A stretch of 64,000 nt of DNA, from contig CM024760.1 in assembly GCA_014218235.1 (NCBI GenBank), positions 140,011,245-140,075,244 on the forward strand, read 5' to 3'. Numbering within the stretch: position 1 is the first letter of the stretch; the number at the start of each line of letters is the position of its first letter. Source of the stretch: Colocasia esculenta. Taxonomy: Eukaryota; Streptophyta; Magnoliopsida; Alismatales; Araceae. Made by a program: the position numbers and the translations under genes. A model generated the notes under the pieces. The model was not told where the DNA came from and did not search any database. It worked only from the letters and a program-made list of their open reading frames with translations. Below, piece after piece: positions 19,446-30,813 of the stretch.

Positions 19446-21729
19446 CTACAGGACCTGCTGGGGGTTTGTGGAAGTGGTGGTGGTGGAGATAGGTGGGTAT
19501 GGGCGGTGAAAGACTCGCCCGCTCCGTAGGGTGGTTGGATCGGTGGGTGGCTGTCTGGCGGAGGATAATGTTGCGGCGGAGGGTTGGTCCAGCCCAGGGG
19601 GCGGTAGGATGATGGGTGAGGGAGCGGATATGATAGGGGGTAGAGGGATGGAGACAGGTGGAGCGAAGGATAAGATGATGGGTGAGCTAGCAGCTGGCGC
19701 GGATGTTGAACTGACGGGCAGTATGATGGCGTTGGCCATGGAAACTATAGGAGGGACTGATTGGGGAGCCGCGTAGGCTGGTTGTGTTGTTTGGGATTGG
19801 ATAGGATATTGGTTAATGGCCATCATCTGCTGAACGTCCAGTTCATCATCGTATGTCCAGTTCGCTTGTGGAGGAGGGTGGTGGATGATGGGGTTTACCT
19901 GGGCAGGTTGCTGTGGCGGTGGTGGGTTCGGAGCTGGTGGATGGTTAGGTAAGGGGTTGTGGACGATCCCGAGGTCCTGCATTGGCTGCTGATGTTGCTG
20001 CTGTTGTTGTTGCGGAGGGGGTGGCTGGCGATGCTGCCTTTGCTGCTGTTGCTATCTCTGCCTTTCTTTGATGTCTCCGATTACCTGCCGGAGGGCTGTC
20101 CAATCTATTCTATGCTGCTCATGCAAATCGTACACCAGGTCCTTGAATGTAAAGCACTGGTCGATGGTATGACCAGGCTGCCTATGGAACACACAGTACC
20201 GAGTTTGATCCACGCTCGGGTTCAGGGGTCTCTCAGGAGGGAGCCTAATGGCATCTGTGGAGAGCAAAGCCAAGAATATGTCGGAGAGGGTCTCCGGGAA
20301 CGGTGGGTAGTGGGTTCTTCTGGGACCCATGGGACGCCTTGGCTGAGAGCCATCAGGAGGCGGCACTTGATTGTATTGGCGTTGTTGCTGCCCCTGGGGT
20401 GGCTGGGTAGGGTTCTAACCCTGGGCATTGTATGGTTGGCGGTTTTGGCTCTGACTGGCAGGGTTGAACGCGCTCACTTGCTCGTTCACCTGGACGCCCT
20501 CGGTAACTGGACCTTGAGGCTTTCTTTGGAACCTAGGCTTCTGGGGTTCGAACATGGAGTGGATCGGGGAGTCTTTGAGCTGGGTCTGGATGAACCGGGC
20601 CCGGCTGTAGAGTTGATGCATGGTGGTGATGTCATTCATCGCCAGAATGTTTTTAAAAGCAGGTGTGGCATTAGCAATGATGATCTTCACCTTCTCCCCT
20701 TCTGGAAGGTACCCGGAACTCTGGTGGCCATTTGTCTCCACCTATCGGCGTGTGTGGCGAAATCCTCATCAGGCTTCATCTTTTCGGCCATGCGATCTGT
20801 GAGTGAATATTCAGGGCCGACTCTATCTTGGAATTGCTCGAGGAACTTAGCCTTCACCACAGCGAAGTCTTCAGCGTCCTCGGTAACAGGGAATAGAACC
20901 AATCCAGAGCGTGCCCGTCCAGCGACCGGCGGAAGAGATATGCCATAAGACGGCGGTCATGCTGGTAAGGCGCGGACTCATAGATGAAGTCCTTGATGTG
21001 GATATATGGATTGCCTGAGCCATTGTATTTTCGGTACTTTGGCAGCTCGGATGGAGAGGGGACCCACAGGCCGTTGAAATTAGGCATGTGCACATTGTGA
21101 TGCCGCCTAGGGTCGACTTGCTTACGGAGCTCTTGGAGCTCCTTCTTGATGGACGCCCACTCGGACATCATGTCCGGTGCGGCGGATGGCTGAGCGTAGA
21201 CGGATGAGGCACGAGAGGTGGGCCTGGCGCGTGGCTCAGGACGGTGAGGGGAGTAACACGGCTGGTAAAGTGGAGACCGCGGCCTCGACTCACGGGGAAT
21301 GTAGTGCTCAGACTCGAAGGGCGTGAATCGGATAGTCCGCGTCCGGATGAGGGTGTTGTCGGCTTGTCCCATGGAGACGTGGGGGCCGGAGGTAGCTGCT
21401 GCAGGGCGTGATGTGCCCGCTCTGGGTGAGGGTGAGGAGGCGGCCTTTCCTTTGAGAGCCGTCATGAGGGTTTGAATTTGAGACTGATCAAGCTGTGGAA
21501 TTAGACGCAGAAGCTGAGCAGCTTGATCATCTGACTGAGGAGGGTGGGTGTTCCGAGACGGGCTGCCCTCGTCACGACGGCGACCCTCAGAGGTATGGAC
21601 GGTGGCGACCCAAGGCCGGGCCACCTCGTCAAAGAGATCATGGGGTAGGGACTCCTCGTAATCCTGGGGATTATGGAAGGCAGTGTCGGGATTCTCACCA
21701 TTGTAGATTGGGTTCAAGAAAGACTCCAT
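19446..21729 (-). pseudogene. gag: E1 gag with several frameshifts
   Basis: The start MESFLNPIYNGENPD is at 21729. The matrix/capsid-like part continues to DGHALDWFYSL near 20880, is frameshifted into 20902-20687 (DRVGPEYSLTDRMAEKMKP), again into 20741-20415, and again into 20366-20052. The last carries a zinc knuckle of the form C-x2-H-x5-H-x4-C (CVFHRQPGHTIDQC). A polyglutamine/proline-rich linker follows to 19446. E0 has the same order, which supports the reading. Confidence 0.85.
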
Positions 21730-22815
21730 ACTCGGAGAAAGCCTTTCCAGACTTGAGAGACAACCTGACCTAGACAGACTCTTAGTTTCCTAAAAAACAA
21801 TCCTATGCAGACAAAAGGAAAAGAAAAAACGTCTCACCCAAAGCAAGCAGTTGGCAATGATGATGGTTTCTTTTATTTGGTTCAGGTTTGCCTCTTAGTG
21901 ATTTTGACTTTTAGCAAGTTCTCTCCAAATAAGGAAGGGTTTCCTAAATGGGAGAGGGCTTCCAACTTCGGGTATGACTAAAGTTCTCTCTACCTTGCCA
22001 AATGAGTCTAGACTCGATCCTAGGTGGCGACGGGTACAACCAGCCCGGCGGCCGTGTGGGAATCCACGGTCAGCGGGGACTTACGGAGGCCCTCAAGCGC
22101 GTGCTCTAGTCGGACACAAGGAGTATGTGGCCGAGAGAGCGAACGTCGCTGAGGAGGAAACCTATGCTATGAATATGGGGCGATGTATGCAAATCCTATG
22201 TGCACCGGAGTGCATGCAAAATTCTAGCCTGACACTAACAAAATAGGAATTAAGACTAATCACCCTCAGAGGAAGAAGGCGACAAGTATGATGTCGCTAC
22301 CAAGGTCGCGACATAAGCCATGTCGCTTTCCTTCTCGCAGTGGACAGAAAGTGATTAAATCCTAATTATGCACGAACAATCAGTCAATCCTATAAAATAC
22401 AAGACTGTCAATCTCTCAAGAACACGAAAAGGCATGACATGACGAAATCTGGATGGAGTATGTGAAAGCAAACCCAAATTTGCAAGAAAAGTCAATGGAC
22501 CAGGGTACTGACCTGAACGCGACTATCCTCCCGTCGCCTCCTATGTAGCGACAACCGCCCCGTCGCTTTCTTCACAGGCTTGAATAATACTCAACCAAAG
22601 AAAATAGGTGTACGGACAGACTGCGTACCTGATCGCGACGTAGCACGCATCGCTACCCTGATGGTGACGTGCCGAATGTCGCCTTCTTATCCAGACCAGT
22701 AGAGCACTAACAAACTTAAAAGGAAAAGAACAAAACAATGAAAAACTGACGACACAACACCTGTTAGATGACAAGGACGGCAGGGAAAGGAAGAACGAGC
22801 ATGATGGGCACAAGT
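21730..22815 (-). other. E1 untranslated leader between 5' LTR and gag
   Basis: No ORF is supported in this stretch. It shares a block with E0 (GCGACGGGTACAACC near 22027 and 34550). The array of N9 half-sites is at 22279-22682. Confidence 0.7.
22279..22682. promoter_or_regulatory. N9 half-site array in the E1 leader
   Basis: Six units with 9-bp spacing start at 22279, 22308, 22519, 22548, 22635 and 22664, in three tight pairs about 29 bp apart. The first four are exact. The last two each have one substitution. Confidence 0.88.
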
Positions 22816-22834
22816 GGTCCCACCGTAATCGCCA
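22816..22834 (-). other. Primer binding site of E1
   Basis: Reading on the minus strand, five bases after the 5' LTR, the sequence TGGCGATTACGGTGGGACC begins with the TGG that pairs with the CCA end of a tRNA. E0 has TTGCGATCATAGTGGGACC at the same place (48801-48819). I cannot name the tRNA from memory. Confidence 0.6.
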
Positions 22835-22839
22835 AAAGG

Positions 22840-24205
22840 TGTAATCACGGGATTGGTATCCCCTTTTGAATTAAAAATTATGAGTATAGGGATTGAGAAC
22901 TGACCGTGATCGCCACCAGAGTAATCGCCTCGGAGATGTAGACGTGGAGGACTGACTACCTTGGAAAAGAAAGGTGAAGCAGAAGGCGTACCTAATAAAG
23001 CGACAGATGCAGTGTCGCCTTCCTTTCTCCTGAACGCGACAGAGGCTAAGGCACCTTCTTGAACGCGACAGTGGCCTTGTCGCCTTCTCTTCAGAGGGAC
23101 AAAGATGTGGATTCTCGTCTTCCTGCTCCTCAACCGGACAAGGGATAGGAGCCTCACTTCGTTCTATCCTTCAAACACTTGCCAAGACGATTTAAACACA
23201 AAGAAAACCCATTAGAACTCGTGTATAGAAGATCTATTCAATGAAAAACGCATGTACATGAACTATTATGGGGGGGACTCACGAGATTGGGGCTTTTAAC
23301 CCCTGGGGTGCTAAGGATAGGTGTGTGTGTCGTGTTCTAATGCGAGACTAGAAGAAAAAAAATGAACTATGCATGCATGAAATTGATGAAATAAAGAAAA
23401 GAAGGGTGAGGAGATTGGATAGCCGGTGGGAAAATGCCCTGGGGGGCTCTTCTGAGTCGTCTGGAGAGGAAACTCTCTTCTTGGAATATGAAGCTCTCTA
23501 GATTCCCGAACTAATGACTCCGGCCTTTTTCAAAAGATGGAGAAATAAGGTTTTTATGGGTGATTATTCCCAGGCAGGTTCTGAGAGGAATAATGGGCAA
23601 GGGTCCAACTCTGGGCAAGTATGGCCATGCAAGGGCTATTGGAACTTGGAAAGGATCATGTTAGGAAGGTCTCCTCCGAATTTGAGAGGATTTGGACTTG
23701 ATTTGGACGTCCAAAAGAAGCAATTACCATCAATAGCATGGGTCCAAATTAGCCTCAGATTGAGTTTCCTGTTTAAAGTCCAAAAGGCGACGGGCAGCCT
23801 GTCGCCTTCCTAAAGGCGACGACTCGATACGCCGCCTTCCTCATATGGAAGGCTGACTTAAGTCATTTTGCAATTTTTGAGGGATTTAAAAATACGGACT
23901 TATGAATGCGACATAGGGGCTGTCGTTTTCAGGAACGCGACATGGAGCCTGTCGCCTTCTGGACTTTTCTGCATTTTTGGCATGTACTCATGCACAGCCT
24001 TCAGATGAAATGTCGGTCTTTATATTCAGAGAAATAACGAGAGATATTTGTTTGATTTGACCAGAAGAATCCCCCAAGGCGGTGAATTAATCAAAATGAT
24101 GTCATGATCGGAGAAAGCCAGCTTGACGATGATGAGCCAACGTGGGGCGTCAATAATGTGACAAGGGATTTTGCTCGACTTATAGGTTAGAAATGGGTGT
24201 CTACA
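22840..24205 (-). repeat. E1 5' LTR (right copy)
   Basis: This 1366-bp copy has the same ends as the left LTR. N9 units are at 23000, 23065, 23787, 23908 and 23937, and a decayed one at 23036. The 23787-23955 group lies in the U3 part, upstream of an A/T-rich TATA-like tract near 23551. Confidence 0.95.
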
Positions 24206-24210
24206 CCTGG
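24206..24210. repeat. Target site duplication of E1, right copy
   Basis: CCTGG matches 4966-4970 and joins straight into intron 6 of E0 gene B. Confidence 0.93.
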
Positions 24211-24235
24211 CACTGACTAGATCGTTCCTTTGTAG

Positions 24236-24711
24236 GAGAGGGGGCTGAGGACCGCCACCGACCGCACGGATCAGCTATAGGGGCAGATTGACACGGCTAG
24301 GGGTGAGAGAGATCAGCTGAGCATCCGGGCGGAGGCAGCAGCGCAGCAGGGTGGCAGAGGCTACGCGCTAGCGACACTGCGGTGAGCGGGTCATCAGCGG
24401 ACCAGACAGAGATGGTGAGATTGCGCACAGAGGTGATGGCGCAGTAGATTAGGATTGATGAGCTCCGAGGTATGGTGAAGACCTTCGGAGAGGCAGCTAG
24501 GTGTAGGAGTAGGAGTAGGACTGGTGTTAGTGGGGCAAGTGGCACCTCAGTTAGACAGTATTTGGCAGGTTCCCCTAGTCGGCGAAGGAACGAGGAGGAT
24601 GAGAGGCGCCACCACGGTGAGGGTAGTGTTCAGGGTGGTAGGGATGGTGGTGAGATGCCACCACCAGCAGAGACACAGGAGGGATCTGGGGAGAGTGGTG
24701 GTGGACAGTGA
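24236..24711 (+). pseudogene. Gene B of E0, last exon beyond the E1 insertion
   Basis: It begins after TTTGTAG and aligns with exon 7 of E1 gene B: GLRTATDRTDQL at the start and RQYLAGSPSRRRNEEDERRH at the end, matching RHYLTGSSGRRRNEEEARRH. It contains TAG at 24278, another stop near 24380 and a frameshift before the terminal part. The final TGA is at 24709. Confidence 0.8.
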
Positions 24712-26010
24712 GGAGTTTGTGAACCACCTCCCCTCTACTTTTTGTACATATTGTTCATCTCTTAGTGAAATTTTATTTTATATCAATCATTAGGAATGAA
24801 TGATTTGCAATTGACACGAATGTGAGATGAGATTCAAACACGGGAGAGATAGAGAATACTGAGTACAACGCTGCGTGTCCCTTAGAATTACCTATCCCTG
24901 CACACTTGACAAAACAGGTTACATCTGTTCTTTGGCGCAACCCCTTGCACTTAAATAATCATGAACCCAACTTCGTAATTGTCAAGGGGCTGAGCCTTAT
25001 TGAATAGGCGGAAAAGGAAAGCTAAACAATGCATGCTAAAAGAAAGCGATATGTATACACTTTTTTTTTTAGTTTTGGAAACTTTTTGTTTTTTTTTATC
25101 TTCTTGAGGTTTTATAATTTTTTTTTGGATTTTGGGATTTTTTTTTTTTTTTGAATTTTTGATATTCTGATTTTTTTTACTTTGGAATTTTTTGATTTTT
25201 TTTTAGATTTTGGTTTTTCTAATAATTTTTTGGATTTTGGAATTTCTATTTTTTTGGATTTTGGAATTTTCTATTTTTTGGATTTTGGAATACAACACCT
25301 CTTGCTCTTGAGTGATTAGCCACGAACCTCACTTCCGTTTCACATTTGGCAAATAACATCTATGTGCAGCATGCATTTATCTTTTGTTTACTAAGACTTC
25401 TTACCCCTTGAATGTTAATATTCCAACGCAGGCCAGACGTAGGGGTTCTTTAGTCATCTTAGGAAGGATAGGAAGATTAGCAATGAGACAAGACTTGGCC
25501 TTGGGGTCGGGGTTACTAGCTTGTAAGACTTGAAATGAGTATATTACATGTGAAATTCGTCTGTTGTCCAGGGACTTTAAGGTCATTACTCTTTTTGAAT
25601 TGGGGGCATGCGTGCGACCGGGCTCAAGGGCATCCCGCGGGGAACTGTACTGCCACTCTTTGAGATGCCCCTTATTTTCTTATGATTTTTCTTTCGCTAT
25701 TTCATCATTTCCTTTTGCTTTTTATTTGAATTGACCGTCCCTCTTTGAGACTTCATACACATGATCTATACTGCTTGCTGGTCTACATGCTAGCCTCTCC
25801 TTTGCCCCTGGACCTTGTCTGAGTAAGAAGAGAATTGACATCAGGTTCCCTACACAAGGGCTGAGCAGAAACACCATAAACAAAGGGGAATTGACCTTAG
25901 GTCGCCATGTTGTGTGTGTGTGACTGGACATAGAGGTCATTTACCACAATGAGGGGGAGTGAGGCATATGGCCAAAAACATTCTTTTGCAAATTGGTGTT
26001 GTTATCAACA
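24712..26010. other. Noncoding stretch of E0 between gene B and pol
   Basis: It contains an imperfect inverted repeat (24934-24996), a T-rich degenerate repeat (25060-25290) and the conserved GGGGGCATGCG...GATGCCCC block (25605-25675), in the same order as 12570-13905 of E1. No ORF is supported. Confidence 0.65.
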
Positions 26011-27298
26011 TTAGGGGTAGAATCTTTTAAGGTACAAACCATTCCATGGGTGAGAGAACTCCTCACCATCGGCATTAACTAGCCTATACGCGTTTCCGGG
26101 GTACACTTCCTTAACGACGTACGGCCCTTCCCAGTTTGCTGACAATTTGGACCTCGGACCTCCAGGTTTTATAAAAATTCGCTTCAAAACCACGTCTCCT
26201 TGTTGAAATTTGCGCTCAATCACTTTCTTTTGAAAAGACCTTGAGAGTCTATTTTGATATAAAAGAACATGATCGACTGCAGCTAAACGACGTTCGTCTA
26301 AGAGTTCTAGCTGTGTAAGCAACGCCTCCCGATGTTCATCAGGATTAAGTTCCTTGTCTAGCTGAACCCTTAGCGAAGGAATGAGGATCCCGTGTGGACA
26401 TACCACCTCCATCCCACAAGTAAGTGAGAATGGAGTTTGCCCAGGGGGCGTGTAGACGGAGGTGCGGTAGGCCCATAGAGCCTCGATTAGTTTCTCTGGC
26501 CAATCAGTAAATTTATTAGACTCACAAGTTTTCTTTAGAATTTTCAAAAGCGTTTTGTTTGTGGCTTTGGCCTGGCCGTTGCCCTGTGGATAATACGGAG
26601 ACGAATGATGCAAGGAAATATTGAATTTCTTACATAAGTCCTGAAGCTCTTGAGATATGAACTGGGGTCCATTGTTGGTGACGAGGCTGCTTGGCACTCC
26701 GAACCGCGATGATGTTCCTCATGATAAATCTGCACACGGTTGAACCTTTGATTTATGCAAATGCTTCAGCTTCGGCCCACTTGGCAGTGAGAATGAAAGA
26801 TTTTTGTTTTATCTGAGCATTAGGATCACCAAGAGACCCGATGATATCAAAGGCCCACATGGAGAAAGGCCAAGGGGAAGATAGTGGATGCAAAGAGGAA
26901 GAAGGGGCATGGATTTTATCGGCATGGATCTGGCATTTGACGCACCTACGAATGTAGGTGGCGCAGTCTTCTTCTAGGGTTAGCCAGTAGTAGCCTTGCC
27001 TAAGAATTTTTTTAGCCAACATTTGGCTATTCACATGCCCTCCACATTCACTGGAGTGGGATCCTTCCACTACCTTCCAAGCCTCTTCGTCTGTCAAACA
27101 TCGGAGGAGCATTCCATTTAGAGCGCGTCTGTAGAGCACTTCACCAATAATGGTATACCTCAACGCCGCTCTATGGATGGCTCTCTTATCCTCCGCTTCA
27201 GCTTCCTCTGGGAAGGTACAATCCCTGCAATACTGCTCAATTTCATGGTACCACGGCCTTTCTTCTTCCATCATTTCTTCTAGTTCCACAAGCATCAA
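26011..27298 (-). pseudogene. pol: E0 integrase, broken
   Basis: The zinc-binding part and start of the core (ECGGHVNSQMLAKKILRQGY, CVKCQIHADK, AFDIIGSLGD) are in 27298-26753. A frameshift near 26700 leads into the second catalytic part (NNGPQFISQELQDL, where the usual VTDNG reads VTNNG) and the C-terminal region (NWEGPYVVKEVYPGNAYRL) at 26697-26011. The Asp to Asn change in the catalytic motif is a second sign of death. Confidence 0.88.
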
Positions 27299-27511
27299 CT
27301 ACTTCACTTCTTTTCTCCCTGCCTTTAAAACTAAAGAGCTCCTAAGGTTAATGAACCAAGGGTCCTGAGTGGAGGGAGCTTCTAATCTTTGAACAATGAT
27401 TGTCTCAGCACTACGGCTGAGAGGGAAGGAAAGAGATGAGGCTAACGACACCAAAGCATCGGCCAGGATAATCTGAGAGCGAGGAGTATGAATGTAGATG
27501 AGTTGACGGAA

Positions 27512-28366
27512 TTACTTGGCTAGGAGTGTGACTAGATCTTGATAGGGCTTGAGTTTAGGGTCACGAGTGCGGTAACTAGAAAGGACTTTCCGAAGGACGA
27601 GTTGAGAGTCTCCTATGATCTTGAGGTGACGCGCGCCTAAGAGGTAGGCAAGCTTAAGACCGACAAAGAGAGCCTCATACTCGGAGATATTGTTGGTGGC
27701 ATAGAATTGGAGCTGATAGACTAGAGGAATGGTGATCCCTTCTGGGGTGAGCAAAACAGCACCTATGCCCCGTCCCCTAGAATTGAGAGCTCCATCAAAG
27801 TGGACCGACCAGAAGGGATCGCGAGAGATGAGTGACAGGTTTTCATCGGGGAATTCCTCTTGAACTATGTCACTGTAGGGGAGAGGAAGGTGAGCAAGGT
27901 GCTCAGCAATGGCATACCCTTTTATGGCTTTCTGAACTATAAAGGTGATATCGAATTGAGAGAGGAAACTTTGCCAGCGTGCCAATCTATGGGTGAAGAC
28001 TGGCTTCTCCAGGAGATACTTAATAGGGTCCATTCTAGAAATCAAACTCACCTTATGAGCTAGGAAGTAGTGCTTCAATTTCTGCACTATCCAAACTAGC
28101 GCTGCACATGTTTTCTCCATTGTGGTGAGTTTGAGCTCAGAAGGATTGAAGAGCCTGGATAGGTAATAGAAAGCCCTTTCTTTTCCGGATTCGTCATGTT
28201 GAGCAAGGACAGCTCCTAGGGAGTCCTCAATAGTCGACAGATACAGGATCAAGGGTTTCCCAGGGATAGGCGCCTGAAGCACGGGCGGATTCATGAGATA
28301 ACTCTTGAGTTCATCAAAGGCCTCTTGGCACTTGGCGTTCCATTCAAAACTTACTCCTCCTTTCAA
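27512..28366 (-). pseudogene. pol: E0 RNase H and archaeal-type second RNase H
   Basis: The frame runs from the RT connection (FEWNAKCQEAFDELKSYL) through RNase H (YYLSRLFNPSELKLTTMEK) into the second RNase H (HFDGALNSRGRGIGAVLL, NNISEYEALFVGL, GDSQLVLRKV). It ends at a stop (27512) within the second RNase H, before integrase. Confidence 0.88.
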
Positions 28367-28423
28367 CAGTTCATAGAAGGGATGACATCTTTGGGAATGC
28401 TGAGATATGAATCTCCTTATGAA

Positions 28424-29576
28424 CTAAAGCCGACCAATCAAACCTGGAAGCTCAGATATGTTCTTGGGAGGAGGCATTTCATTTATTGCCTTGGCCTTGT
28501 GCGGGTCTATTTGAATCCCCCATTTGCTAACTATGAAGCCTAACAGCTTGCCTGAAGAAACCCCAAATACGCACTTCTTCGGATTCATCTTCAATTGGTA
28601 TTCTTGTGCGCGACGAAAAACCCTGGCAAGCACGGAGGAGTGTTCTCTTCTGGTCCGAGACTTCACCACGATATCATCCACGTATACCTCAACATCAATA
28701 TGAATCATGTCGTGGAAGATAGCTAACATCGCCCTTTGATAGGTGGCGCCGGCATTCTTTAAACCAAACGGCATGACCGCATAACAATATGTTCCCCAGG
28801 GGGTGGTGAAGGAGGTCTTCTCTTGGTCCTCCGGGGCTAGACGAATCTGATTATAGCCTGAATACCCATCCATAAATGATAGAGTTTCGAACCCTGCAGT
28901 GTTATCAATTAAGACGTCCAAGTGAGGTAATGGGAAATCATCCTTTGGACATGCCCTATTCAAGTCCCGGAAGTCTATGCAAATGCGCACCCTTCCGTCT
29001 TTCTTCATCACCGGGACTATGTTCACCACCCACAATGAATAGAGGACTACAGATGAACTTGGCTTTGTGTACTTTATCAATTTCCTCCTTCATCTTCAAA
29101 GTAATGTGGGGGAGGAACCTCTTTAGCTTTTACTTAACGGCAACTGCCCCTGGCTTCAAGATTAACCTATGTTCTACCAATTCGGGGTCAATGCCGGGCA
29201 TGTCATCATAGGACCAGGCAAAAGAATCTTTAAACTCCCTTAACATCTCTATGAGTGCCTTTTCTTCTTCAGGAGGGAGACTGGAAGCTATGGTCAAGAG
29301 CCTTGGGTCCTCTTCTGTTCCCACGTTTACCTCTTTGGTGGGTTCGTCTACTGCCGAGGTGGGCTCATCGAATCTTCTCATGCCGCTTGCATACATCTCG
29401 GCAACATCCTCTATCTCACAATCGTTTTCATCCAATGGGTCATCTTCGGCCAAGATCTCATACACTCCGAATCCATCGTCTAGCCTTTCCTCTTTGTGCA
29501 GATCCTCTATGTTCAGAACGACTGCTTCTTGGATGAACTCTTCGACAGGTAGAAGAGCGCCACACCTTTGCACCAA
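28424..29576 (-). pseudogene. pol: E0 reverse transcriptase with acidic N-terminal linker
   Basis: The linker (DDPLDENDCEIEDVAEMYAS) and the LVEHRLILKPG segment are in 29576-29130. A frameshift near 29100 leads to RT at 29080-28424 with KDGRVRICIDFRDLNRACPK, FMDGYSGYNQI, the MPFGLKNAG block and YVDD. It stops near FPELPGLI-like sequence at 28424 before RNase H. Confidence 0.9.
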
Positions 29577-30813
29577 GTCTAACAGATACCTACGGGGTAT
29601 GCCACTACCCTTCTTCTTCCTAGACCGGGATGGGGACTTGCTAGATTCTACCCTTGAATCTAAACTAGGCTTGATATTTACAGAAGGCTCTGGAGGAGTA
29701 TCCGGAGATTTATTGGAAAGGAAAGGAAAGGGTGCGGCAGAGCCGCAAAGGTCTTACGATGGGACTGGAGGAGGAGGCGGGCCACTCGAGCTCAGGGTGC
29801 CGGTGGTAGAGTTGGGGTGCAGGGGAACAGAAGGCCCCTCACCCAGATCGCCCAGGACGACCATGTCTGTCAACAGGCATAAGCACAGCTTGAGCAGAAG
29901 GAGGAGAAGGATTGGGATCGCCACCCAGGAGAAAAGGGGAGTGACGGGGATCACCGTCTGCAGAGGGAAGGAGTGCGGGGGTGACGGGGATCGCCGTCGA
30001 GGCAGAGGATGACATGGATCGCCGTCAAAGCAAAGGGGAAGCGCGAGGGTGACGAGGATCGTCGTAGAGAGAAAGTGCGAGAGCCAGACAGCTAAAGGCA
30101 GAAAGCGGGAAGGATGAGTCAGAAATGAAAAGGAGGATGAGGATCGCCGTCCGATGAAGAGGAGAGAGGAGAAGACGGGGATCGCCGTTCGAAGAAAAGG
30201 GAAAGGAGAAGGCGGGGATCGCTATCTGAAGAAAGGGGGGAAAGACATAGGGAACACACTTTTTTTATTTTTTTATTTTGGTTTTTTTTTTTTTTTTTTA
30301 TTTTTTGTTTTTATTTTGACCATGAAAATAACTACATTACATTAGGAGGCTTCGGAAAAAGGACAGGACCGAGCCATTAAGGAAGATGGTGAAGAGGGGT
30401 GAAGGGCAGATTAACGCTTCAACAGCGTCGGGGGAGAATTGAAGAATGAAGGGTGGAGATAAGGGAATAAAATCAAAATTATGGACAAGGATGGATGAAA
30501 CGAAATGAATGGGAGGCCGGGAAAACCCTGGCCAGAGCTCCTTTGTTAAATTGGCTAGACTTGTGATCTCAATTTCCTCACCAAATCCAAGCAACTGTCG
30601 CTTAGTGGTGGCTGCTGATGCAGATGGGGCTGCTACCAGAGACAGTGACATGTCATCCTCACTGAACAAGCGGTTGACCGTTGAGATTAGATCTTCCAAC
30701 TCTGGTTCCTCTGTCTCGGCTTCTGGTTCATTGAACAACAAACTGACCGCTGAAATCAAATCATCAAGGTCTGGTGTTTCTGTATCTGACTCGACTCTCT
30801 TCTTCTTGCTGGG
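29577..30813 (-). other. E0 decayed linker between G-patch and RT, with a minisatellite-like tract
   Basis: At 29930-30240 units containing GGGGATCGCCGTC recur at irregular spacing, and the same motif, reversed, fills 52690-53000 of E4. A long T-run (30275-30300 on plus) lies where E1 has its A10 run. Remnants of the linker protein are at 30759-30337. Confidence 0.65.

Larger units (their letters stand above)
4971..24205 (-). mobile_element. E1: complete Tat-type Ty3/gypsy retrotransposon with antisense gene module (19,235 bp)
   Basis: Near-identical LTRs (4971-6338 and 22840-24205) begin TG and end CA and are flanked by CCTGG duplications. In the element's direction (right to left) the order is 5' LTR, primer binding site, leader, gag, protease/G-patch, RT, RNase H, second RNase H, integrase, a noncoding stretch, then genes B and A on the opposite strand, then polypurine tract and 3' LTR. 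The insertion lies in intron 6 of gene B of E0, a relative. gag, protease and pol all carry frameshifts or stops, so E1 cannot move by itself, but antisense gene A is still open. Confidence 0.95.

Noticed and set aside
19959..20948. 329-codon plus ORF
   Set aside because: It lies opposite gag of E1, whose zinc knuckle and capsid-like motifs are on the minus strand.
29251..30012. 253-codon plus ORF
   Set aside because: It is antisense to the RT linker of E0, and its composition follows the repeat tract.
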